DNA of 41,623 bases from Secundilactobacillus pentosiphilus (GCF_002217985.1 NZ_BCMI01000023.1:1-41623), one strand, 5' to 3'. Positions 17,498 to 25,645 are shown, counted from the first letter of the stretch. Translations and numbers: made by a program. The notes: generated by a model not told the origin, from the sequence alone.

Positions 17498-17527
17498 AAG
17501 CGGGATGACTTGATGATCATCCCGTTT
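17498..17527 (-). terminator. Terminator after the 58-residue gene
   Basis: AAACGGGATGA pairs with TCATCCCGCTT (one wobble) around an 8-base loop, 24 bases past the stop at 17551. The T run is weak. Confidence 0.55.
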
Positions 17528-17550
17528 ACTATTTATCCCATATTAAATTG

Positions 17551-17727
17551 CTAGATGTCCGTTTGATCCCGCGTACCGTTCTGCTCCCCAAACAGTTCAG
17601 TATGGGTTCGTACCATCGACCGAAATCGTGCCATCGTCTCAGGGTCCACAGCTTTACCTTGTCGGTTGAACTGTTTAACCAAGACTTTTTGCACCACGGG
17701 GTGGCCTGAAAAATTTACCACACTCAT
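17551..17727 (-). CDS. Hypothetical small protein, 58 residues
   Basis: Starts at the ATG at 17725-17727, with GGAGG 8 bases upstream (MSVVNFSGHPVVQKVLVKQF). It is a basic, soluble small protein without recognised motifs. Well-placed translation signals and its own hairpin suggest a real gene. Its function is unknown. Confidence 0.6.
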   Translation of the reverse strand: MSVVNFSGHPVVQKVLVKQFNRQGKAVDPETMARFRSMVRTHTELFGEQNGTRDQTDI

Positions 17728-17950
17728 TTGTGATACCTCCAAAGCTTCAGGACTTACAAACCAACTCTTACAACACCGTCATTATATCTCATTGCAACTG
17801 ATTGGTCTAGTTACAGCATTATAATTTTTTGAAGCCACTTTAACGTTTAAAAGAAGCTAAGCCTGCACCCTTTTAAAAGCATGATGAGTCAAGTAAAATA
17901 GCTGTGTGTCATTCCTCATAGAAATACTTTTACTTAAAAACATCATAATT

Positions 17951-17958
17951 GGTATAGT
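17951..17958 (+). promoter_or_regulatory. Extended -10 of the osmC-like gene
   Basis: TGG followed directly by TATAGT, 65 bases upstream of the osmC-like start; the TG is one base closer than in the standard TGn arrangement. No strong -35 is visible. Confidence 0.35.
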
Positions 17959-18022
17959 TAAGCTAACAACGTTGTGATTACCGACTTAAACCACTAAAAT
18001 AATGACTAAAGGAGACTTTCGC

Positions 18023-18451
18023 ATGACAAAAACCAAACATTACATCCACCAATATGAGACAGAAGCCATCAATAACGATGGCGTTAACGGTGTTGCCTAC
18101 ATTCCAAACGGCTTAGCGGTTGTGGTCAGCCATCCGTTAGAAAATACCCCAGGAACTAATCCTGAACAATTACTTGGATTATCCCTGAGCACTTGCATGT
18201 CAGCCACTTTAGAAGCCATTGAACGGGAAAACGGTTTCCCCCATTTAGCGGAAGTTCGGGTCCACGTCAGCATGGTCAAAAGCACTGACGGTCTTGATTT
18301 CTTAGTCACCGCCCAGATTCATATCCCACATATGACTCACTCCCAAGCAATCGATTTTGTTCACCAAGCTGAACTTCGCTGCCCCGTTTCCAAGTTGTTA
18401 AGCCACAGTGGTCATTACACCGTCGAAGTCGTCGATGACTTTGACCAGTAA
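18023..18451 (+). CDS. OsmC/Ohr-family peroxide-reducing protein
   Basis: A 142-residue cytoplasmic protein. The two redox cysteines of the family are Cys58 (SLSTCMSATLEAI) and Cys120 (ELRCPVSKLL). These thiol peroxidases remove organic hydroperoxides. The start is the ATG at 18023, because AAAGGAG lies 8 bases before it; the in-frame ATG at 18002 is upstream of that site. It converges with a MarR-type regulator gene. Ohr proteins are often controlled by MarR-family OhrR sensors, but OhrR normally has a sensing cysteine near its N-terminus, and this neighbour has none there, so the link is doubtful. Confidence 0.9.
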   Translation: MTKTKHYIHQYETEAINNDGVNGVAYIPNGLAVVVSHPLENTPGTNPEQLLGLSLSTCMSATLEAIERENGFPHLAEVRVHVSMVKSTDGLDFLVTAQIHIPHMTHSQAIDFVHQAELRCPVSKLLSHSGHYTVEVVDDFDQ

Positions 18452-18457
18452 AAATAA

Positions 18458-18506
18458 AGCACCATTTGAGCCGTCAAACTAATTGCGGTTCAAATGGTAC
18501 TTTTTA
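18458..18506. terminator. Bidirectional terminator between the osmC-like and marR-like genes
   Basis: ACCATTTGAGCC pairs with GGTTCAAATGGT (one wobble) around a 14-base loop, with A-rich left and T-rich right flanks. It sits between two converging genes. Confidence 0.8.
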
Positions 18507-18517
18507 TTAAACTTGCC

Positions 18518-18970
18518 TTACAGGTTCCTCGACTTATTTTCTAAATTGGCTGCTTCACTAAATGCACGAATAAACTGCAGTAAATCCATCGCACGATCTT
18601 CACCAAAAATATCGATCCAACCACTAAAGCGATCTTCAGCTGCCTTAGCCAATATCGCTTCAATTTTGCTTCCGCGAGGTGTCAGATGCAGGAACTGCCT
18701 GCGGTGATCCTTTTCATCTTGCTGCTGGTAAATATAGTCCAGTTTGAGCAAAACTTTGATCTGCCGAGAAATCGCACTGCGAGTGACGCCCCGCTTGTCA
18801 GCGATTCGAGCCAGGGTGACGTGTGATTGATGGGCAATATCATGCATGATAAGATACTGTTCAAACGACAAATTGTACTTCATCGCCGGCTCCGACACAA
18901 AAGAATCCAGATATTTAAGTGACTTCATATACACATCAATGTATTCATCCAGTAATTGTGCTCGTTCCAT
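18518..18970 (-). CDS. MarR-family transcriptional regulator
   Basis: A 150-residue winged-helix repressor. The recognition region HVTLARIADKRGVTRSAISR, followed by LLKLDYIYQQQDEKDHRRQF with the conserved D-x-R wing, is typical. The start is the ATG at 18968-18970, with AGGG 8 bases upstream; the GTG three codons earlier overlaps that site. No cysteine lies in the N-terminal helix, so an OhrR-type peroxide sensor is not supported. The ligand and targets are unknown. Confidence 0.88.
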   Translation of the reverse strand: MERAQLLDEYIDVYMKSLKYLDSFVSEPAMKYNLSFEQYLIMHDIAHQSHVTLARIADKRGVTRSAISRQIKVLLKLDYIYQQQDEKDHRRQFLHLTPRGSKIEAILAKAAEDRFSGWIDIFGEDRAMDLLQFIRAFSEAANLENKSRNL

Positions 18971-19200
18971 TTTTCTCACCCTAATCTATATGACATTCCT
19001 GTTTTTAGCTTATCATTATCCGGCCCAAATTACCACATTTGATTGGCAATACTAGCTCTTATAGTTTACTGGATTATTATTATCGATTGAGTTACACTTA
19101 ACTTTCAATTAAATTGCTACCTAAGTTTAATCAGCTCCGAAAAGGGAGTAAAATTAACGTGACGTTTCGTACTGATCATCAATAAAAGGAGGCGACGCAT

Positions 19201-20013
19201 ATCGACTTAGTTAAACGTCTTCACCAAGTTGAACTGGGCAATTTAGCAAAGATTATTTCTCTTTGTGACGAGCTGTCAATTGATTACTTTTTGATCGGTG
19301 GTTCCTTATTGGGCGCTATCCGTCATCAAGGCTTCATCCCCTGGGATGATGATATGGATATCGGCATGACCCGCGCTGATTACGAAGCCTTTGCCAAGTA
19401 CGCACCGGCAAAATTACGTGGTGACCACTACTTCCTGCAGACGGCCTACTCAGATGACAATTACGGCTTTAGCTACATGAAACTGCTCGACCGCTTTACT
19501 TACATTGAGGAAAAGGCCAACGTCAATAATGCCCGTAAAGGCGTCTTCATTGATATCTTTCCCTTTGACCGAATTCCTGATGACCCTGGCCGGCGACGCA
19601 GCCAAATCACTCGATTTAAGCTCCTGGATAGCCGCATCATCGTCAAGGCCGGCTACAGGTTGATTGATTCCCCCTTACGGCATCATAGAGCCGAACCCGA
19701 CCCTGGTAAACTTGAAGATTTAAACCAACTCAAGCACCAGCGCGAAAATACGATGCGCTTATATGAACACGATCACTTTAACTATTACAAAAACCTGGCC
19801 TCCCAATATAGTTACGACCGGGAGATCCTTTCCGGCACTGAAATCAGTAACTTAACCAAGGTTCCGTTTGAATATTTACAAGTTAACGTGCCGACTGCTT
19901 ATGATTCAATTTTAACTCGGATGTACGGCGATTACATGACGCTACCAGCCGAAAATCAGCAAACAGAAAAACACATTAGCCGATTAATTATGGACAATCA
20001 GGTATTCTATTAA
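19201..20013 (+). CDS. LicD-family transferase with a non-canonical start
   Basis: A protein of about 270 residues of the LicD/fukutin-related nucleotidyltransferase fold. Members attach phosphocholine or sugar-phosphate groups to surface polymers. The metal-binding signature GAIRHQGFIPWDDDMDIG is intact. The homologous region begins at 19201 with IDLVKRLHQVELGN, in frame after a stop at 19183-19185. GGAGG lies 8 bases before codon 19201, which is ATC. No ATG, GTG or TTG is available until TTG at 19291, which would remove the first 30 residues. It appears to begin the polyphosphate operon, 26 bases before the next start. Its real acceptor is unknown. Confidence 0.8.
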   Translation: MDLVKRLHQVELGNLAKIISLCDELSIDYFLIGGSLLGAIRHQGFIPWDDDMDIGMTRADYEAFAKYAPAKLRGDHYFLQTAYSDDNYGFSYMKLLDRFTYIEEKANVNNARKGVFIDIFPFDRIPDDPGRRRSQITRFKLLDSRIIVKAGYRLIDSPLRHHRAEPDPGKLEDLNQLKHQRENTMRLYEHDHFNYYKNLASQYSYDREILSGTEISNLTKVPFEYLQVNVPTAYDSILTRMYGDYMTLPAENQQTEKHISRLIMDNQVFY

Positions 20014-20039
20014 TTTAAATTCATATGGAGGCGATTTTT

Positions 20040-21572
20040 GTGGCAACTCACTACTTTGGCACCATGCTCATCTCAGTGCAGGGCTTACAGCTCCTCATCG
20101 TTGATCTGAAAAATCTAAAAACGGTGGAACGCGTTCACAAAGAGCTGTCCGTTGGTGATAACTTATATCGGCACGAACCAATCCAATTTGAATTGGTCAA
20201 CCAAATGACGACGGCACTGCGCGGCTTTTTACAAATCCTGAACGACTATCAAATTCAAGACTATCAGTTATGGGGCAGTGAAGCTCTTTCACGGGCAATC
20301 AACGCGGATTTTATCGCGGATCAAATTTTCCTAAAAACGGGGATCAAGCTCAACTGGCTATCGATCAGCGAAGAAACTTATTACCGAAACCAAGCTGTGC
20401 TAGTTGACCTGCGTCAAAAGAAGATTCCAACGGGTCAAAATTTAACCTACTTAGTCGGGATCAATTCTGGAAATACGACGATCACCGAATTCAATAATCT
20501 GTCATTTCTTTATTCTAACAACTATTCTCTGGGCCCCGTTCGAATTGCCGAAGACCTTCAAAGCCTCCGGCAAAGCTCACCCAGCTCCGTGGAAGTCCTC
20601 AGTGATTATATCGATAGCAAACTATCAGACTATCAGCGCTTATTACCGCAAGAGGCCATCGAGGGTCCCAGTGAGCTTATCCTACTGAGCTCAATGCCCT
20701 TAAATCAGCTGACCGTTGACGCTGAACATCATCATACGGTAACGGCCGACCAATTTGAAACGATTTTTGACAAGGTTCTTGATGCGTCGGATCAATTTTT
20801 AATTGAACAGTACGGTGTCAAAGAAGCCGAAATTTCTTTACTCCTGCCAGAAATTTTACTGGTTCGCAAACTCATGCACCTGACACAAGCAAAGTCGCTG
20901 CATTTTTCCCACAACACCGTGTTAGACGGACTAGCCATCAACGAAGCGGTTCGGATGGGTTACAGCAAATACGATTTTTCAGAGCAGACGATCAATGCTG
21001 CTAACAGCATGGCTAATCACTACCTTGTAGAACCAATTCACGGTAAACTGGTCACCAAATTTGCACTGCACCTGTTCGATCAACTAAAGCCAATTCACCA
21101 GTTAACTTCGCGAGACCGTTTATTATTGCAAGTGGCTTCAATTCTGCACGATGTGGGGGCCTTTGTCGATCCTCATGAGCACTACTTACACTCCGACTAC
21201 ATCATTCGTCACACGAGCATCATTGGTCTTTCCGTCCACGAACGCCAGATCATCGCTGCTATCGCCCGCTATCATAGTGCTACTACACCTAGCGAAGATC
21301 TCAGCCACTTTCAGCAGTTGGATACCAACGAACGGCTATTAGTCGCAAAACTAGCTGCAATCCTTCGGCTGGCCGATGCACTGGATGATGACCGCCAGCA
21401 AAAGATCAAGCGTATTTCGGTTTCAATTAAGTCTCCGGAACTGGTCATTACGGTTTACAGTAATGAAAATTTATCATTTGAAAATTGGGAATTTGCTTAT
21501 AAAAGTCAATTCTTTGAAGAAACTTTCGGTTTGAAACCACGATTAAAGCAAAGGAGTGTATCTTCGAAATGA
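20040..21572 (+). CDS. Degenerate Ppx/GppA-like domain fused to an HD domain
   Basis: A 510-residue cytoplasmic protein. The first 300 residues follow the Ppx/GppA fold but lack its phosphate-binding loops: the place of D-x-G-S-N-S reads GTMLISVQG, and DxGGGS/A-S-E is replaced by GINSGNTTITE. The C-terminal part has an HD phosphohydrolase motif (SILHDVGAF, with downstream His and LADALDDDR). The start is GTG at 20040, 8 bases after GGAGG; the ATG at 20025 overlaps that site. It overlaps ppk by four bases. A role in sensing or hydrolysing guanosine or polyphosphate compounds alongside Ppk is likely but unproven. It may be regulatory at the N-terminus and catalytic through HD. Confidence 0.82.
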   Translation: MATHYFGTMLISVQGLQLLIVDLKNLKTVERVHKELSVGDNLYRHEPIQFELVNQMTTALRGFLQILNDYQIQDYQLWGSEALSRAINADFIADQIFLKTGIKLNWLSISEETYYRNQAVLVDLRQKKIPTGQNLTYLVGINSGNTTITEFNNLSFLYSNNYSLGPVRIAEDLQSLRQSSPSSVEVLSDYIDSKLSDYQRLLPQEAIEGPSELILLSSMPLNQLTVDAEHHHTVTADQFETIFDKVLDASDQFLIEQYGVKEAEISLLLPEILLVRKLMHLTQAKSLHFSHNTVLDGLAINEAVRMGYSKYDFSEQTINAANSMANHYLVEPIHGKLVTKFALHLFDQLKPIHQLTSRDRLLLQVASILHDVGAFVDPHEHYLHSDYIIRHTSIIGLSVHERQIIAAIARYHSATTPSEDLSHFQQLDTNERLLVAKLAAILRLADALDDDRQQKIKRISVSIKSPELVITVYSNENLSFENWEFAYKSQFFEETFGLKPRLKQRSVSSK

Positions 21573-23740
21573 GTGATAAGATCAACTACAGTAATCCGGC
21601 TTATTTTACCAACCGGGAATTAAGCTGGATCGACTTTAACGACCGTGTCCTAGAAGAATCGCGGGATAAAGGCAACCCACTGTTAGAACGGTTAAAATTC
21701 CTGGGCATTACTCAAAGCAACCTGGATGAATTCTTCATGGTCCGGGTCGCTTCGTTAGCAAAGTTAGCAGCGGTCAATTACCCTAACCCCGACGCATCGG
21801 GTTTAACTGCTGAAGAACAGTTGCGGGCTGTCAACGAACGCGCGCATGAAATGCTGATTAAACAGTACACCACGCTCAACCGTTCATTGATACCAGCTGT
21901 TCAGCAAATTGGCGTCCACGTTAAACACGTGCAAGACCTGACGAGCGAACAATTTCAGTTTATTAAAACTTACTTCCACGATGAACTTTATCCGGTACTG
22001 ACACCAATGGCTGACGATAGTTCCCGGCCCTTCCCGTTCATTGCTAACGATACGCTGAACTTAGCGATTCAACTCACACCAAACGATAGCTCAGAAAGGC
22101 TTTACGCTACCCTTCAGATTCCAGACGTTTTCCCCCGGGTGGTTCGTTTACCGGGCGAAGAAAATGCCTTTATCTTAATTGAAGAAATCATCAAAGCTTT
22201 CGTGGGTCAGCTGTTCGTTAATTACACCGTTAAGGAAACCGTTGTTTTCCGTGTCATCCGTGACATGGATCTGGACGTGGCCGAAGAAGATACCTCGGAC
22301 CTGTTAAAGGAAGTCCAGCAGCAGTTAAAGCTGCGGGAACACGGTAGGGTGATTCGTTTGGAAGTTGAGAATACCATTAGCAAAAAGCTTTTAAAACGGT
22401 TAAACAAAGAGCTCGGCACGCCTGACTTCGCTGTTTATGAAACCAATGGTCCAGTTGACTTAACCTTTCTCAGTAAGCTGGTCGGCCAGATCATCAACCA
22501 TGATGATTTAAAATACTCTAAATTCACCGCCTATCAGCCAAAAGAATTGGATCACAATCACGATATCTTTGCAGCCATTCGCAGTCACGACTGGCTGATG
22601 CAGCACCCCTACGATAAGTTCGATCCAGTGGTTGAATTTATCCGGCAAGCGGCCAGCGACTCCGATACATTAGCCATCAAAATGACCCTCTACCGGGTAT
22701 CTGGCGATTCTCCAATCATCCGTTACTTGGGCCGGGCTGCTCAAAACGGCAAACAAGTGACCGTCTTGGTAGAAGTCAAAGCGCGGTTCGATGAACAAAA
22801 CAACGTTCACTGGGCCAGACAGCTTGAAAAAATGGGCTGTCACGTCATCTACGGTTTGATTGGTCTAAAGACCCACTGTAAGTTATCCCTCGTCGTACGC
22901 AGGGAACAGGGCGGTATTCGCCGGTATATGCACATGGGAACTGGTAACTATAACGACGTTACGGCACACTTTTACACGGACATGGGCCTCTTTACCGCGA
23001 ATAACGATATGGGGATCGATGCTACCAACATCTTCAACATGCTATCCGGATACTCTAAACCGCCTTACTTCCACCTGCTGCACATCAGTCCCGACGGTAT
23101 TCGTGATTTTATTTACGATAAGCTGACCGAAGCAGGCGCCGCCGCCAAAAAGGGCGCCAAAGTTACCGTCCGTATGAAAATGAACTCGTTATCCGACCAA
23201 AAAATGATTGAACACTTGTATAAGGCATCCCACTGCGGTGTGCAGATTCAATTAATTGTTCGCGGCATTTGCTGTCTGCGAACCGGCATTCCAAAAGTCA
23301 GCGAAAACATTACCGTTCACTCAATCGTCGGTCATTTTCTGGAGCACAGCCGTATCTACTGCTTTGATATTGACGGTCAAAAGAGCGTCTATCTCTCCAG
23401 TGCTGATTTGATGACTCGGAATTTGAATCGTCGGGTTGAATTGTTATTTCCGATTCTACAACCCGATTTAGCTGACCGGGTACTGCGAATTTATGATACG
23501 ATGTGGAATGACAACGTTAAGACACGGGTCATGCAAGCAGATGGTGCTTACACGCACATTGACCGCCGCGGACTCGTACCGCTTGAGTCACAAGCCGCCT
23601 TTGTAAAAGCAGCTACCGAGCACGTCCAACGTGATCAAGAAGACGCAACCAAAACAGCGCCAACGGAATTTCAGCCAATGCTCAGTCCCGAAAATCAACC
23701 GAATCCGCTGAACTACGATGATGGGAGTGAATCAGACTAA
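21569..23740 (+). CDS. ppk: Polyphosphate kinase 1
   Basis: A 723-residue enzyme that reversibly builds inorganic polyphosphate from ATP. The N-terminal domain FTNRELSWIDFNDRVLEE is typical. The phospho-accepting histidine is His436 in LKTHCKLSL and the second essential histidine is His593 in FLEHSRIYCF; these match E. coli His435 and His592. HMGTGNYND is also present. The length is that of the family plus a short acidic C-terminal tail. It overlaps the previous gene (ATGA) and the following ppx by one base, so the three are tightly coupled. AAGGAG lies 13 bases before the ATG. Confidence 0.97.
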   Translation: MSDKINYSNPAYFTNRELSWIDFNDRVLEESRDKGNPLLERLKFLGITQSNLDEFFMVRVASLAKLAAVNYPNPDASGLTAEEQLRAVNERAHEMLIKQYTTLNRSLIPAVQQIGVHVKHVQDLTSEQFQFIKTYFHDELYPVLTPMADDSSRPFPFIANDTLNLAIQLTPNDSSERLYATLQIPDVFPRVVRLPGEENAFILIEEIIKAFVGQLFVNYTVKETVVFRVIRDMDLDVAEEDTSDLLKEVQQQLKLREHGRVIRLEVENTISKKLLKRLNKELGTPDFAVYETNGPVDLTFLSKLVGQIINHDDLKYSKFTAYQPKELDHNHDIFAAIRSHDWLMQHPYDKFDPVVEFIRQAASDSDTLAIKMTLYRVSGDSPIIRYLGRAAQNGKQVTVLVEVKARFDEQNNVHWARQLEKMGCHVIYGLIGLKTHCKLSLVVRREQGGIRRYMHMGTGNYNDVTAHFYTDMGLFTANNDMGIDATNIFNMLSGYSKPPYFHLLHISPDGIRDFIYDKLTEAGAAAKKGAKVTVRMKMNSLSDQKMIEHLYKASHCGVQIQLIVRGICCLRTGIPKVSENITVHSIVGHFLEHSRIYCFDIDGQKSVYLSSADLMTRNLNRRVELLFPILQPDLADRVLRIYDTMWNDNVKTRVMQADGAYTHIDRRGLVPLESQAAFVKAATEHVQRDQEDATKTAPTEFQPMLSPENQPNPLNYDDGSESD

Positions 23741-24723
23741 TGGAAAACTTTGCAGTGATCGACTTAGGTTCCAACTCAGCTCGAATGACAATCACCGAAA
23801 TTGATGATGACGGTACTTATTCGACCGTCAAACAGATGAAGGAATATGTTCGCCTTTCTGAGAATATGGGTGAAAATAAAGTTCTGCAGCCAGAAGCCGT
23901 AGAAAGAACACTGGCTGCCCTGCAGGAATTCAAAGATGTCTATTCTAAAATGAACAACGTCCGGCTAAAAGCAGTGGCAACCGCCGCCACACGTCAGGCA
24001 ACCAATCAGAAAAAATTTCTCAAACGCGTTGAAACCGAACTGGATATCAAACTCGACGTGTTGCCTGGTACCATGGAAGCTTATTACGATTATCTTGGTG
24101 TCAGCGAAACGCTACCCGCAACAAATGCCGTTATTTTGGATACTGGCGGTGCAAGCTCAGAAATCGTGCTGGTCCAAAACAGTACCATCAGTCATTTGAT
24201 CAGTATCCCCTTGGGCAGTGTTAATTTAACTCAAGAATACTTATCTGCTGATCAAATATCAGCTTCCAGCCTGTTTAAAGTCATGACCTTTGTCAGTGAC
24301 GTTTATAACAGCATCTGGTGGCTGCGTAACGGCCTTAATTTGCCCGTGATTGGCCTTGGCGGCAGTAACCGGACAATGGCTAAGATCAACCGCCGTTTCA
24401 ATAACATCCTCAATTTTGAGGATATTCACGGCTACCGGTTGAGCCGTCATTCTGTCGACGACACCTTTTCAAGGATCGTCAGCCAGGATCTAGAAGGCCG
24501 AAAAGCCATCCCTGGGCTTAGTAAAGACCGAGCTGACATTATTGTCGGCGGTTTGATCCCATTGACCTTGTTGATGCGTTATTTGGACTCTGACCGGATT
24601 ACTTTTTCTAACAGCGGTCTACGTGAAGGTATCCTGTTCGAGCATCTGAAAGAATTACAGCTACAAAACGTTCACGAAAAAGCGGCCATGACGCTGAACC
24701 GTTTCACAACGGATGAGGCCTAA
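23740..24723 (+). CDS. ppx: Exopolyphosphatase, Ppx/GppA family
   Basis: A 327-residue enzyme that removes terminal phosphate from polyphosphate or converts pppGpp to ppGpp. Unlike its upstream relative it keeps the full motifs: AVIDLGSNSARM at the N-terminus, ATAATRQATN, the catalytic-glutamate region LPGTMEAYYDY and the phosphate loop DTGGASSEIV. It is the short form without a C-terminal HD domain. Its start overlaps the ppk stop by one base. Having synthesis and degradation enzymes in one transcript implies controlled polyphosphate turnover. Confidence 0.93.
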   Translation: MENFAVIDLGSNSARMTITEIDDDGTYSTVKQMKEYVRLSENMGENKVLQPEAVERTLAALQEFKDVYSKMNNVRLKAVATAATRQATNQKKFLKRVETELDIKLDVLPGTMEAYYDYLGVSETLPATNAVILDTGGASSEIVLVQNSTISHLISIPLGSVNLTQEYLSADQISASSLFKVMTFVSDVYNSIWWLRNGLNLPVIGLGGSNRTMAKINRRFNNILNFEDIHGYRLSRHSVDDTFSRIVSQDLEGRKAIPGLSKDRADIIVGGLIPLTLLMRYLDSDRITFSNSGLREGILFEHLKELQLQNVHEKAAMTLNRFTTDEA

Positions 24724-24786
24724 TCGCTATTATTTTGAATACTTTACAGGAGCAATTGACAACTTATTGAAACAGTTCAACTATTC

Positions 24787-24828
24787 AAAAAAACCGGTCA
24801 TCAGTTAAATAACTGATGACCGGTTTTT
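24787..24828. terminator. Bidirectional terminator between ppx and tRNA-Asn
   Basis: AAAACCGGTCATCAGTT pairs exactly with AACTGATGACCGGTTTT around AAAT. There is T5 to the right and A-rich sequence to the left, which reads as T7 on the minus strand. Confidence 0.9.
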
Positions 24829-24867
24829 ATTAGGTCTAAACTACCTGACCCACTCGCTTTAAATAAA

Positions 24868-24939
24868 CTGCCCCGGCTGGGCTCGAACCAGCGACCTCTT
24901 GATTAACAGTCAATTATTCTACCACTGAACTACGGGGCA
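24868..24939 (-). tRNA. tRNA-Asn (anticodon GTT)
   Basis: A 72-base cloverleaf. Acceptor TGCCCCG pairs with CGGGGCA, discriminator G. D arm GTTC...GAAT, anticodon arm ATTGA-CTGTTAA-TCAAG, T arm GCTGG-TTCGAGC-CCAGC. The anticodon GTT reads asparagine codons. The 3' CCA is not encoded and must be added after transcription. Confidence 0.95.
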
Positions 24940-25005
24940 ATAACAACGCCATGAGTTATTTATACCATAAAAATTCACGACGTGCAATCATTTTTTCCTC
25001 AAATT

Positions 25006-25314
25006 TTAACCAATATGATTTTCTTTTAATACCATATCAACTTCATGCTGGATCTTATCTGGCTTCTTCCATTCTTCGAAGTGGTCCATTGCTTCAGTTG
25101 GCATTTCATAGTTTTCGTTAACGTAATTCTCATAAGCCTCAACGTGCGGAGAATGCGGAATATTTAACTGCAAAATACGAACTTGTTTGATGAATCCGCG
25201 TTCCGCTGCCAACTCAGCACGGCCGTTTTGAACCATATTACTAATTTCCATGTACTTGGTCCCATCAAGCCGCGTTATTTCTTCAATAAGTGTAAACGTT
25301 TCGTGACTCTTCAA
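25006..25314 (-). CDS. Hypothetical protein, 102 residues
   Basis: I do not recognise the family. The start is TTG at 25312-25314, preceded by GGAGGGAGAG at slightly long spacing. A well-formed promoter lies upstream (TTGCCT-17-TATAAT). The product is a soluble, acidic protein (MKSHETFTLIEEITRLDGTK onward). It is upstream of tRNA-Asn on the same strand with no obvious terminator between, so the two may share a transcript. Confidence 0.7.
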   Translation of the reverse strand: MKSHETFTLIEEITRLDGTKYMEISNMVQNGRAELAAERGFIKQVRILQLNIPHSPHVEAYENYVNENYEMPTEAMDHFEEWKKPDKIQHEVDMVLKENHIG

Positions 25315-25378
25315 AAACTAACTCTCCCTCCACTTTTAGCTTGAATATGATCGCTTAGTTTTCACTGCTCACTTGTTC

Positions 25379-25407
25379 ATTATATTCGATACGACACACA
25401 TAGGCAA
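25379..25407 (-). promoter_or_regulatory. Promoter of the 102-residue gene
   Basis: On the minus strand, TTGCCT (25402-25407), 17 bases, then TATAAT (25379-25384). It lies about 65 bases upstream of the TTG start and just downstream of the small RNA terminator. Confidence 0.7.
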
Positions 25408-25452
25408 TTCATCACACCTTTAAAAACACGTCTCCCTACTCTTATTATATAC

Positions 25453-25479
25453 AAAAAAGCCACTATCTAAGATAGTGGC
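25453..25479 (-). terminator. Terminator of the small RNA
   Basis: GCCACTATC pairs with GATAGTGGC around a 3-base loop, followed on the minus strand by six T. Confidence 0.9.
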
Positions 25480-25531
25480 GGCATAAGAGAGAAAGAGAAT
25501 TGATTAGAAGGTAATTAATTCATACCTTACA
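25453..25531 (-). ncRNA. Candidate CcpA-repressed small RNA, about 79 nt
   Basis: A complete transcription unit with no reading frame beyond five codons. A near-consensus promoter (TTGACA-17-TATAGT) starts RNA at about 25531. The RNA begins with a hairpin (AAGGTA/TACCTT, 25508-25528). A C/U-rich unpaired stretch follows (AUUCUCUUUCUCUCUUAUG, about 25480-25500), and a 9-bp GCCACTATC hairpin plus six T ends it. The C/U-rich stretch could pair with AG-rich ribosome binding sites, as in Firmicutes regulatory RNAs such as staphylococcal RsaI. Identity with any named RNA is not claimed. Confidence 0.65.
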
Positions 25532-25537
25532 AAGAAC

Positions 25538-25566
25538 ACTATAAGACATCATGAAAGCGCTGTCAA
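25538..25566 (-). promoter_or_regulatory. Strong promoter with embedded cre box (small RNA)
   Basis: Minus strand TTGACA (25561-25566), 17 bases, TATAGT (25538-25543). The cre box TGACAGCGCTTTCA (25552-25565) differs by one base from the palindrome TGAAAGCGCTTTCA. It begins inside the -35 and fills the spacer, so CcpA and RNA polymerase should compete. Confidence 0.75.
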
Positions 25567-25603
25567 CCCTTTTCCGATTAATTCTATATCGGCTAACTTA
25601 TTT

Positions 25604-25645
25604 AAAATAAAAAAGCTTTAACCGTTTCGCCAAACAGCCAAAGCT
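25604..25645 (-). terminator. Terminator downstream of tagH or of a second small RNA
   Basis: On the minus strand, AGCTTTGGCTGTTT pairs with AAACGGTTAAAGCT using several G.U pairs around a 4-base loop, then a T-rich run. It lies 125 bases beyond the tagH stop. Confidence 0.65.

Noticed and set aside
17801-17960. Two ATTGGT(C/A)TAGTTA elements upstream of the osmC-like gene, similar to dre half-sites
   Set aside because: They lack the AC half of the GTNTANAC pattern, one coincides with the -10 region of osmC, and the gene has no amino-sugar role.
17951-18970. OsmC-like and MarR-like genes as an Ohr/OhrR peroxide pair
   Set aside because: The MarR-type protein has no cysteine in its N-terminal helix, so the OhrR sensing residue is missing; the genes only converge.
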